NCBI GenBank assembly: GCA_026397895.1
Contig: JAPLTZ010000161.1
Location: 1-9,718, forward strand
Origin: Verrucomicrobiota bacterium
Lineage (GTDB): Bacteria > Verrucomicrobiota > Verrucomicrobiia > Limisphaerales > JAFMIX01
DNA: 9,718 nt
Direction: 5' to 3'
In this document: piece after piece, positions 1 to 7,274 of the stretch
How positions within the stretch are numbered: position 1 is the stretch's first letter
How the letters are laid out: each line of letters begins with the position of its first letter
The notes under the pieces: model-generated
Seen by the model: only the letters and a program-made list of their open reading frames with translations
Database searches by the model: none
Told to the model about the DNA's origin: nothing
Position numbers and translations under genes: made by a program

Positions 1-1439
1 AGGACGGAACGGTAATCAATGGCGCGCTTGAGGTAGCGGCTGCTGACGCCGAACATGGAACCGGCAGAACCCGTCTGCCAAGGCACCGCGTCGCCGGGCG
101 AACAGCCGTAGATGCCGCCGTTGACCGCGCCGCCGGCGACGAACATGCAGCCGGCTTCGGCGTGGTCGGTGCCGCCGCTGCCGTTTTCGAGCGTGGTGCG
201 GCCGAACTCGGACATGGTGACGACGACGAGGTCGTCCCAGTTGACCTTGGCGGTGGCGGAGGGGGCGTTCGTGCCGCGACCGTAGCGGGTGAAATATTTC
301 CGCAACGCATACACGGCCCAGCCGACGCGGCGGAGGAGGTTGGAGTGGTTGCCGCTGGCACCGCCCTGATTGTTGTGCGTGTCCCAGCCGCCGAGTTCGG
401 TGCCGGCGACGATGGCGTCGGTCTTGTTCAGGACGAGCGCGGCGGCGCGGAGATTCTTGAAGAAGCTGTAGCTGGTGGCGGCGGTGTCCACGACATACTT
501 GGTTGGCCGGTATCCACGACGTATTTCGTGGCGGTGCCGCCGCCGTTCTCGCCGTTGGCGGTGGGGAAGAGCTTGTAGGCCTGGCCGGTGTTGCCGTCGG
601 TGTCGGGATCGTCCACAAGGGTCTGCGTGGTCTCGTTGAAATCAATGCCGCCGAAAATTTCCAGCGTCTGGCTCAAGTTTTTGTATTGGAGCGAGAGCAG
701 CTCGCGGTTGAGCTTGGCGGCGAAGGGATAGTTGTTGGCGGCGGCGAGGGCCTGGTCGGCCTTGGTTTCGCCGATGGGATAGGGAATGCCGAGGAGGTTG
801 TAGCGCGTGGGGTCGCTCAAGTTGGTCATGGCCGCATCCGAGCCGCGCAGGAGCAGCGGCAGCGCGGACTGGAAGGAGACGCCGGTGAGCGGGGCGCTGT
901 TGGCGAGGCCGGACTGGATCATGGCGCGGTAGAAGATGCCTTCCTGAAGCGTGTTGTTGTTGGGTGAACCGTTTTCCCAGTAGCGTTGCGAGTCGAAATG
1001 TGAGTGCGATTGCTTGGGGTAGCCGACGCGGTGGAGGATGGCGAGATCGCCGGCGCTCATCACGGGCGAGAGGAATTTCAGCGAGGGGTGCAGCGCGGTG
1101 AAGCCGTTGCCGGCGCGGATGGCCATGTTGTAAAAGAACGTGTCGTTCGTCGGGCCGCTCGCGGGAAAGTCGAGCGTGGGCGTCGCGTAATAACTTGGGC
1201 CGGTGTCGAGCGGGATGCCGATGTTCGGGCGGATGGTGTTAGCCCCGGTGGTCTGGTTATACATGCCGTCGTCGCCGACGGGGGTGATGGCGTTGAGGGA
1301 ATCGTTCGCGCCGGTTCGCGGCGAGGGCGCGTTTGACGACGAGCGGGATGTCCACCAGCGTGGAGAGCGCGATGCCGAGGCCGAGTTTCAAATTGCGCTC
1401 CATGAAACCCCGGCGGGTGATGAGATTGATGTGGTGCAT
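1..1439 (-). pseudogene. DUF1501 family exported protein, frame broken twice, C-terminus beyond window
   Basis: The intended product is a DUF1501 protein, a family assigned to the alkaline-phosphatase-like fold and exported in planctomycetes and verrucomicrobia; its substrate is unknown. I chose the ATG at 1437-1439 because it opens a Tat-type signal (TRRGFM, then a hydrophobic stretch ending KRALA) and lies 17 bp after the DUF1800 stop. Three pieces can be read. About 1439-1315 gives the signal. About 1312-510 gives GANDSLNAITP, the HSHFDSQRYWENG motif and the central region. About 503-1 gives GGWDTHNNQG, MSEFGRT, NGSGGTDHAEAG and FVAGG, and is still open at position 1. Pieces one and three share a frame; piece two is in another. 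At the first join the usual GKKLLFxFLR-like strand before GANDS is absent. At the second there is a 26-bp-offset duplication. It could be a pseudogene, or an intact gene damaged by assembly. Family call is very secure; intactness is not. Confidence 0.88.
483..529 (-). repeat. Imperfect direct repeat (offset 26 bp) at the DUF1501 frame break
   Basis: Read on the minus strand, two 21-base copies (529-509 and 503-483) each encode TKYVVDT. They differ at four bases, all third codon positions: ACG/ACC, AAA/AAG, TAC/TAT and GAT/GAC. The offset of 26 is not a multiple of three, so the two copies are in different frames. Removing one 26-bp unit restores a continuous protein reading TKYVVDTAATSYSFFKNLR. 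The duplication therefore accounts for this frame break. Confidence 0.9.
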
Positions 1440-1456
1440 GGGAAAATTTCCAGGGG

Positions 1457-3613
1457 TTATTGTTCGTGGAAACGCTGCTGGCTCATCAGGAAACCGACCA
1501 TGCCGCGCACGCGCGTGTCGTAGGTGTTGCCGGCGGCGCTGCTGGGCGTGAGGCCGGAGAAGGCGGCGGGCGCGTTGGTGTCGTTGGTGTTGAGGAAGTT
1601 CACGGCGGCATCGCGGTAAAGCTGCAGATTGGCCGCGCCTTCGCCGGGGTAGAGCGTGTTTACGAAGTAATTCGCGACGGCGGTGGCGTTGGTCCAGCTT
1701 GACGACGGCAACTTGGCTTGCAGGAGTTGGACGGGGTTGCAGACGGAATTGCCGGCGTCGTTGGTGGAACTGCCGGTGTGACCGGTCTGGCCGCTGGCGA
1801 TGCAGTAGGACTGAATCCAGCGGATGCGCTCGGCCAATGTGCCGGCGCTGATCCAAGCGGGGCCGTCCTCGGGGTAGCCATCGGGCGCGTCGCGATCAAA
1901 CAGCCGCATGTTGCCCATCCGCAGGAGCGGGGAATCCGCGTCTTCGCTGGTGAGGCTGGTGCCGCTGATGGCGAGGCCGTCGGTGTCGGCGGTGAAAGTT
2001 CCGTTCACGCCGGTGCCGTTGGTGCTGCTGCGGAGCGCGCGGACGGCGCTGATGAGGAATTCCAGCGGCGTCTTGACCTTTTGCTGCGCGGCGGCATGGG
2101 TGCGGAACAGGTCGGAGTCGGTGATGACCTTGAGCACTTTCCAAATCTGTCCCTTCGGCGAATTGGTCTCCCACGCCAGCATGCAGTCGTGGACGAGCTG
2201 CGCTTCGGGCGTGAGGTTGCCGGCGGTGTAATTGTAGAAGGCGTATTCCACCGTGTTGGAATCGGTGCTGGGGTTCGGAAAGCCGTCATGCACGAAAAGC
2301 CGGCAGAGTTTGACGCTGATGTATTCCTCGGTGAACGGCTGGTTGGCCATGTGCTGGATGACCTGGTAGCCGTCCTGGATGCTGTTCGTGCCGCTGCCGT
2401 TGGTGAGCGTGAGCTGGTAATTCGCCCCGGCCCACGGCGCGCCGAAACGGGCGGGCACGGTCTTGGCGGGGAACACGGTCTTATTGGAGATGTTGTGGAA
2501 CGTGCTCTGGTAATTGAAGGCATACACGCCGTAGAGATTCGTCCTGATGTTGTTGCCGGTGCCGTCCAGCGTGACCGGACTCTGCGGCGCGAACGGATTG
2601 AAGGCGTTGGTGGGATGCACGATTTCCACCCGCCAGCCGGTCCACGCGCGCGACATCACCGTGATGTCGCTCTGGTCATAACCGTTGTCCACGCCAAAGC
2701 AGAACAGCTCCAGCAATTCGCGGGCGTAATTTTCATTGGCCACCTTGCCGGTGCGCCCGTCGCTGGCCACCGTGTCGAGGTAGATGATCATCGCGGGGCT
2801 TTCGGCGGAAATCTTCAGCAGGTCGTAAAAGGTGCATTGCGAATTCGTCAATGCCGCCCGCCAGCGCTGGTTCTCGGCGTATTCCATCTGGGCGGCCAGC
2901 CGGCGACGGCTGTCGGCGCTGTAATTGTTGTTCAGCCAACTGTAACTCTTGCCGTATTCGGTGACGAAGTGGTTTTCCCAAAACTGGAGCAGGATTTCCA
3001 GCAACTGCCGGTTCGCGTTCACCGCGCGCAACACATGCCAGGCGCGGAACTCCGGCAGGCGCAGGTGATTGGTCGTAATGACCTCGTCCGGCAAAGCCAT
3101 TTTCGCGCCGAGTGTGGCGATGTTCGTGTCCGCCAACTCGGCGTTCTCGGTCAACGCCCACGGCGCAAGCTGCTCCACGATGAACGCCTGCGGGCCGATG
3201 GCCGCCACGCGCTCCAACTCGTCCGGCGTCGGGCCGTAGGCGAGGCGGTTCAACACGTTCGCCGTCAGCAGCGCGTTGCTGGCGAGCGGCGTGACCGCGA
3301 CGCGATAAAATCCCGCCGGCGCGGTGACGTTCGTGCGCCGCCACTCATAACCGTAATTCGTCCCCCCGGCGGAGGCGCTGATGACGTAGGGCGAGAGCGT
3401 GAAGTTAGTATCTGCCGCGAGCGGCTGCGCCAGATTCGTCGCGCCCAAGACCGTGTAAGCCTGCGCCGCCGGATACGGCGCGAACCGGAGATTGCGCATT
3501 GCCCCGCTGCCGTTGATGTTCGTGATAATCGGTGCCGCAGGCTCGGACGCCATTGCTGTGTTCGCCGTCAGGCAGGCGACCAACCACCAGAGCGCAGTGT
3601 GTTTTGGATTCAT
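1457..3613 (-). CDS. DUF1800 family exported protein
   Basis: This is a 718-residue DUF1800 protein, function unknown, typically encoded next to DUF1501 and exported. The ATG at 3611-3613 was preferred to an in-frame TTG at 3658 because it directly opens a signal peptide: hydrophobic TALWWLVACLTANTAMA with a signal peptidase I site after AMA (residues 20-22). LVAC at 11-14 also fits a lipobox, so a lipoprotein is possible. Residues about 30-105 form a small beta-rich domain ending GFYRV. The DUF1800 region runs from about 118 to 718: LNRLAYGPTPDEL (121-133), QFWENHFVTEYGKS (210-223), SPAMIIYLD (272-280), NENYARELLELFCFG (293-307), VMSRAWTGW (319-327), PFTEEYISVKLCRLFV (426-441), the YPEDGPAWISAGTLAERIRW region (580-599) and a C-terminal RVRGMVGFLMSQQRFHEQ. 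The frame is intact. No clear Shine-Dalgarno sequence precedes the start. It is the first gene of the pair with DUF1501, so co-transcription is likely. Confidence 0.95.
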   Translation of the reverse strand: MNPKHTALWWLVACLTANTAMASEPAAPIITNINGSGAMRNLRFAPYPAAQAYTVLGATNLAQPLAADTNFTLSPYVISASAGGTNYGYEWRRTNVTAPAGFYRVAVTPLASNALLTANVLNRLAYGPTPDELERVAAIGPQAFIVEQLAPWALTENAELADTNIATLGAKMALPDEVITTNHLRLPEFRAWHVLRAVNANRQLLEILLQFWENHFVTEYGKSYSWLNNNYSADSRRRLAAQMEYAENQRWRAALTNSQCTFYDLLKISAESPAMIIYLDTVASDGRTGKVANENYARELLELFCFGVDNGYDQSDITVMSRAWTGWRVEIVHPTNAFNPFAPQSPVTLDGTGNNIRTNLYGVYAFNYQSTFHNISNKTVFPAKTVPARFGAPWAGANYQLTLTNGSGTNSIQDGYQVIQHMANQPFTEEYISVKLCRLFVHDGFPNPSTDSNTVEYAFYNYTAGNLTPEAQLVHDCMLAWETNSPKGQIWKVLKVITDSDLFRTHAAAQQKVKTPLEFLISAVRALRSSTNGTGVNGTFTADTDGLAISGTSLTSEDADSPLLRMGNMRLFDRDAPDGYPEDGPAWISAGTLAERIRWIQSYCIASGQTGHTGSSTNDAGNSVCNPVQLLQAKLPSSSWTNATAVANYFVNTLYPGEGAANLQLYRDAAVNFLNTNDTNAPAAFSGLTPSSAAGNTYDTRVRGMVGFLMSQQRFHEQ

Positions 3614-3629
3614 GTCTGGGATGTTGGGG

Positions 3630-3658
3630 AAATTAAGCCGCCATTTCTCCGCTGTCAA
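3630..3658 (-). promoter_or_regulatory. Candidate sigma70-type promoter for the DUF1800-DUF1501 pair
   Basis: On the minus strand, a perfect TTGACA (3658-3653) is followed by a 17-base spacer and TAATTT (3635-3630), which matches the -10 consensus at three of six positions. Transcription would start near 3623, about 10 bases before the DUF1800 ATG, giving a very short leader. The same TTG is an in-frame potential start codon, but reading it as a -35 box explains it better. The evidence is pattern only. Confidence 0.4.
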
Positions 3659-3762
3659 ACGGGCTTATGCGCCACATTCAAAGACGAAATGCGCCCGCCA
3701 AAAGTTTCACCCGGATTTCTGCTCGCAAACGCCGGCCTGAATCCTGATATTCCTCGCGCAAA

Positions 3763-5118
3763 ATGACCGCGCCGCAAACCACCGCCACCGTCACGCCCCC
3801 CGGACTGCATCCGGCGTGGCGCTTCGCGCTGTTCAACGGCCTCTCGTTCCAGATCGTCCTCGGCAGCCCGATGATTCTCTACGCCAAGACGCTCGGCGCG
3901 AGCGCCACCGTGCTGGGCATCATCGCCGGCATGATGCCGCTGCTCGTCATCTTCCAGATTCCGGCGGCGAACTACATCAACCGCATCGGCTACAAACGCT
4001 TCGTCCTCGGCGGCTGGGGCACGCGCACCGTATTCATCTTCGGCCTCGCGCTCGTGCCGCTGGCCAGCGGATTTCTCGACGCCACCACGCGGCTTGTGCT
4101 GATCCTGACGCTGCTGTTCGGCTTCAACCTCGTGCGCGGCATCTCCAGTTGCGCGTGGCTGCCGTGGATCGCCGCGCTCGTGCCGGAACATTTCCGGGGC
4201 AAATACGTCGCCCGCGACGCCGCGATGGTCAACCTCGGCAGCTTCCTCACCGTCGCGATTTCCGCCGTCTGCCTCGGCGCGGCACCGCACCCGTGGCAAT
4301 TCGCCGTCATCTTCGCCTTCAGCGCGGTGACGGGCGTGATCAGCCTCGCCTTCCTCAACCGCATCCCCGACGTGGCCATCCCGGAGGAAGTCCGCACTTC
4401 CGGCGAATCCGTTCCGTGGCTGGCGATGCTCCGGCATCCGCCGTTCTTCAAACTGCTGCGGGTCGTCGTCGCGTGGGCGGTGGCCTACGGCGGCCTGACC
4501 GCGTTCACCGTCGCGTTCCTGAAAACCGAAACCGGCATGGCCGAGGGAAAAATTCTCTTCGTCACCTCCGTCGCCTTTCTCGGCGGGTTGAGCAGCCTGT
4601 GGCTGTTCGGCTCGCGGCTCGATCACCTCGGCAGCAAGCCCGTGCTCGGCTTTTCGTTTGCCATGTGGCTGGTGATTCTCGCGGGCTGGATGGCGCTGGC
4701 GGGCGGCGCGCTGACCGCGAGTCTGACGCTGCTGCTGGTGCTGCAATTTCTCATGGGCCTCTGCGCCGCGCTCGTGGGCATGGCGCACAGCCGGCTGGCG
4801 ATGGCCATCGTCCCACCGCAGGGCCGCAACCATTTCTTCGCGCTCTACTCCGTGTTCGCCAACGTCGCGCTCGGCCTCGCGCCGATTGCGTGGGGCTTGC
4901 TCATTGACGCCGTGGGCGCGCGGCAGGGCGAATTTCTCGGCCTCGTCTGGAATCGCTACACGGTGTTCTTCGCGGCGGCGGCGGCGGTGATTGCGCTGAC
5001 TTTCGCGCTCGCGCGCCGCATTGACGAACCGAAGGCGGCGAGTCTAGAAGATTTGCTGACGGAAATTCTGATCGCCTCGCCGCAACGCTTCTGGCTGCGC
5101 TTCTGGCCGCGGGAATAA
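3763..5118 (+). CDS. Major facilitator superfamily (MFS) transporter
   Basis: This 451-residue inner-membrane protein is a secondary transporter of the MFS type; the substrate cannot be told from sequence. About 12 hydrophobic helices can be picked out, two sets of six separated by a polar stretch near residues 204-225 (IPDVAIPEEVRTSGESVPW). The N-terminal half has a loop after helix 2 containing NRIGYKRFVLGGW, matching the usual MFS loop 2-3 position. The sequence AWLPWIAALVPEHFRGKYVARD near 130-150 resembles the WxxDLVPxxxRGRYxxxR motif of a group of poorly characterised MFS proteins. The start is the first ATG after the divergent DUF1800 gene, and the N-terminal 15 residues are polar, as expected for a cytoplasmic tail. 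No convincing ribosome binding site is visible. The gene is divergent from DUF1800 (149 bp apart) and convergent with ABC-F (14 bp between stops), so it is probably a single-gene unit. Confidence 0.93.
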   Translation: MTAPQTTATVTPPGLHPAWRFALFNGLSFQIVLGSPMILYAKTLGASATVLGIIAGMMPLLVIFQIPAANYINRIGYKRFVLGGWGTRTVFIFGLALVPLASGFLDATTRLVLILTLLFGFNLVRGISSCAWLPWIAALVPEHFRGKYVARDAAMVNLGSFLTVAISAVCLGAAPHPWQFAVIFAFSAVTGVISLAFLNRIPDVAIPEEVRTSGESVPWLAMLRHPPFFKLLRVVVAWAVAYGGLTAFTVAFLKTETGMAEGKILFVTSVAFLGGLSSLWLFGSRLDHLGSKPVLGFSFAMWLVILAGWMALAGGALTASLTLLLVLQFLMGLCAALVGMAHSRLAMAIVPPQGRNHFFALYSVFANVALGLAPIAWGLLIDAVGARQGEFLGLVWNRYTVFFAAAAAVIALTFALARRIDEPKAASLEDLLTEILIASPQRFWLRFWPRE

Positions 5119-5132
5119 ATTCCGGGAGACGA

Positions 5133-7094
5133 TTACGCCATCGCCGCCAGCTTCGTCGCGGCGGCTTCCCATTCGGGCGTGGCTTGTTCGAGCCGGCGCT
5201 GGACTTGCACCAGTTCGCGGTTGACCTGCGCGGCGCGGCCGGGCGTGTTGTAAGTCTCTTCCTTTTCCAACTCGGCGGTGAGTTCCACCTGCTTGGCTTC
5301 GAGCTGCTGGATTTCCTTTTCCAGCTTATGGACGAGCTGCTGCGTGCCTTTGCGCTGGTTGGAACGCGCCTGCCGCTGCTCGGCTTCGAGGCGCTTTTGC
5401 TCCTTGCGATCCAGGGAGGGACGGATTGCAGCCGTCCCTGAATTTGTTTTTTGGGACGGCGACACGCCGTCCCTCCCGGACGCAGTCAACGCCTCGCGCG
5501 CGGATGTGGCCTTGGTCTTGTCGAGATAGTATTGGTAGTCGCCGGGATAATGCGTGAGCTGGCCGGCATTGACGTGGACGACGTGGTTCGCCAGCGCGCG
5601 GATGAAATAGACATCGTGGCTGATGAAGATGAGCGTGCCCTCGAACTGGTCGAGCGCGTAGAGCAGCGCGTCAATGCTCGACATGTCGAGGTGCGTCGTC
5701 GGCTCGTCCATGAGCAGGAAATTCGGCGGATCGAGCAGGAGCTTCACGAGCGCGAGCCGGCTTTTTTCGCCGCCGCTCAGGACGGCGACGCGCTTGAACA
5801 CATCGTCGCCGCGAAAAAGAAAGCTACCGAGGAGCGTCCGCACGAACTGCTCGGTGACGCGCGACGGCGTGTCGAGCGCCTCTTCGAGCACGGTGTTCGT
5901 GGGGGTGAGCATGTCCACGCGATACTGCGAGTAGTAGCCGGCTTTGACGTTGTGGCCGAGCGTGCGTTCGCCGGATTGCGGGATGAGGTTGCCCGCGAGA
6001 ATTTTCAGCAACGTGGATTTGCCCGCGCCATTCGGGCCGACCAGCACCGTGCGCTGGCCGCGCTCCGCCTTGAACTCCATGCCGCGATAAACCACATTCT
6101 CGCCGTAGGCCTGGTGGATGTTCTCCAGCGTGACGACTTTGATCCCGCTGCGCTGCGGCTGCGGGAAACGGAAGCTCACCTTGCTGTCGGCGCTCTCGGG
6201 CGCTTCGATTTTTTCCATGCGCTCGACCTGCTTGAGCTTGCTCTGCGCCTGCGCGGCCTTGGAAGCCTTCGCGCCGAAGCGCGTCACGAACTCCATCAAG
6301 TGTGCGATTTCCTTCTGCTGGTTTTTGTAGGCGGCGGCGAGTTGTTCGCCCTGCGCCTCGCGCTGGACGAGGTATTCGTCGTAGTTGCCGCGATAGCGAA
6401 TGAGTTTGCTGGAACGGATTTCAACGATGCTGCCGACGAGCTGGTTCAGAAATTCGCGGTCGTGCGAAATCATCAGAATCGCGCCGGGATAGCCCTTGAG
6501 ATATTCCTGAAACCACAGGAGTGATTCGAGATCGAGATGGTTCGTCGGTTCGTCGAGCAGCAGCAGGTCGGGCTCATAGACGAGCAGCTTGGCAAGGTGG
6601 GCGCGCATGACCCAGCCGCCGCTCAGCTCGCGGGACGGGCGGTTGAAATCCTTTTCGCGAAAGCTCAGGCCCGCGAGAATCTGCTTGGCCTTGGCCTCGA
6701 TGCGATAGCCGCCGAGTTCGTGAAAGCGGTCATGCACGTCGTCGTGGATGTCCTCCACGTGCTGCGCTTCGATCGGATGATCGGAGTCCCACGCCTGCAC
6801 GATGCGGCGCAGCTTTACGAATTCCGGCGTGATGGCGGTGGCGAGTTCCAGCACCGTCTCGTCGCCGACCGGCGCGCTTTCCTGTGGCAGGTAACCGAAC
6901 TTCACACCGCGTTCCAAGGCGATTTTGCCGCCGTCCGAGACTTCCGTGCCGAGGATGATGGACAAGAGCGTGGACTTCCCCGCGCCGTTCGGCCCAACCA
7001 GCCCGATGCGGTCGCCGCGGTTCACCTGCAACGAAGCGTCGGCGAACAACACGCGTCCGCCGTAGGCCTTGCTGATTTCTGAAAGCGTCAACAT
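5133..7094 (-). CDS. ABC-F family ATPase with C-terminal coiled coil (Uup/YheS-like)
   Basis: A soluble, duplicated ATPase of the ABC-F family, whose members bind the ribosome rather than a membrane domain and act on stalled or initiating ribosomes; which subtype this is cannot be settled here. The 653 residues contain Walker A GPNGAGKS at 34-41 and again at 353-360. The signatures are LSGGW (157-161) and LSGGE (439-443). The Walker B segments are LLLLDEPTNHLD (177-188) and FLLMDEPTTHLD (459-470), followed by ISHD switches at 209-212 and 491-494. Between the two domains lies the charged helical linker typical of the family (about 240-315). After a linker, residues 563-650 form a Lys/Glu/Gln-rich coiled coil like that of Uup. 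Residues 540-560 in that linker are encoded by a palindromic DNA element. The start is the ATG at 7092-7094; GGTAGG lies 11 bases upstream on the minus strand and falls in the edge of the 81-bp repeat. Confidence 0.95.
   Translation of the reverse strand: MLTLSEISKAYGGRVLFADASLQVNRGDRIGLVGPNGAGKSTLLSIILGTEVSDGGKIALERGVKFGYLPQESAPVGDETVLELATAITPEFVKLRRIVQAWDSDHPIEAQHVEDIHDDVHDRFHELGGYRIEAKAKQILAGLSFREKDFNRPSRELSGGWVMRAHLAKLLVYEPDLLLLDEPTNHLDLESLLWFQEYLKGYPGAILMISHDREFLNQLVGSIVEIRSSKLIRYRGNYDEYLVQREAQGEQLAAAYKNQQKEIAHLMEFVTRFGAKASKAAQAQSKLKQVERMEKIEAPESADSKVSFRFPQPQRSGIKVVTLENIHQAYGENVVYRGMEFKAERGQRTVLVGPNGAGKSTLLKILAGNLIPQSGERTLGHNVKAGYYSQYRVDMLTPTNTVLEEALDTPSRVTEQFVRTLLGSFLFRGDDVFKRVAVLSGGEKSRLALVKLLLDPPNFLLMDEPTTHLDMSSIDALLYALDQFEGTLIFISHDVYFIRALANHVVHVNAGQLTHYPGDYQYYLDKTKATSAREALTASGRDGVSPSQKTNSGTAAIRPSLDRKEQKRLEAEQRQARSNQRKGTQQLVHKLEKEIQQLEAKQVELTAELEKEETYNTPGRAAQVNRELVQVQRRLEQATPEWEAAATKLAAMA
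5414..5477. repeat. Palindromic (REP-like) element inserted in frame in the ABC-F gene
   Basis: The ends are an exact 11-base inverted repeat, GGGAGGGACGG (5414-5424) and CCGTCCCTCCC (5467-5477). Two hairpins are nested inside: AGGGACGG/CCGTCCCT (5417-5424 and 5432-5439, 7-base loop), and GGGACGGCG/CGCCGTCCC (5453-5461 and 5465-5473, 3-base loop). They are separated by a T-rich spacer. The element can form either two adjacent hairpins or one long one. It is read in frame on the minus strand as ABC-F residues 540-560, between the second ATPase domain and the coiled coil, a flexible place that would tolerate an insertion. The layout resembles REP/BIME-type intergenic elements and the in-gene palindromic elements known from Rickettsia. 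That it is dispersed in the genome is inferred; only one copy is seen here. Confidence 0.85.
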
Positions 7095-7104
7095 TGAACC
7101 GCGA

Positions 7105-7266
7105 GCCTACCTTGAACGCCGGCGGAAACCAAGCTTATGCGCCGGAGATTTGCATTGAACCCGCGCCCCGGCTTTTCCACACTGTGCCTACCTTGAACGC
7201 CGCCGGAAACCAAGCTTATGCGCCGACGATTTGCATTGAACCCGCGCCCCGGCTTTTCCACACTGT
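7105..7266. repeat. Two tandem 81-bp repeat units between divergent ABC-F and YebC genes
   Basis: Unit 1 is 7105-7185 and unit 2 is 7186-7266, each starting GCCTACCTTGAACGCC and ending CTTTTCCACACTGT. They differ at only three positions by my count: one at GGCGG/GCCGG near the start, and two at GGAG/GACG in the middle. Together they fill 162 of the 180 bp separating the two start codons, so any promoter for either gene must lie in or overlap them. Each unit contains CTTATG on the plus strand (CATAAG on the minus strand, four of six matches to a -10 box) and TTGAAC twice, but I could not build a convincing promoter from these. The length is a multiple of three, so all frames stay open through both copies, giving spurious repeat-containing ORFs. 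Confidence 0.95.
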
Positions 7267-7274
7267 CAAAAATT

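Noticed and set aside
3663..3673. GCTTATGCGCC, an 11-base match to the 81-bp repeat, upstream of the MFS gene
   Set aside because: Similarity does not extend on either side, so a chance match is more likely than a degenerate repeat copy.
1718..3766. A 682-codon open frame on the plus strand, antisense to DUF1800
   Set aside because: It mirrors a well-supported DUF1800 gene, matches no family I recognise, and has the Arg/Gly/Val-rich composition expected from the complement of a high-GC gene.
3655..4833. A 392-codon open frame on the minus strand, antisense to the MFS gene
   Set aside because: Its highly charged, His/Arg/Glu-rich composition without domains is typical of the antisense of hydrophobic high-GC coding sequence; the MFS frame explains the region.
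5112..5123. GGAAT/ATTCC inverted repeat between the MFS and ABC-F stops as a terminator
   Set aside because: The stem is five bases with a two-base loop and no U tract, too weak to support a terminator call.
7105..7266. CRISPR array
   Set aside because: There are only two directly abutting 81-bp units with no spacers and no cas genes.
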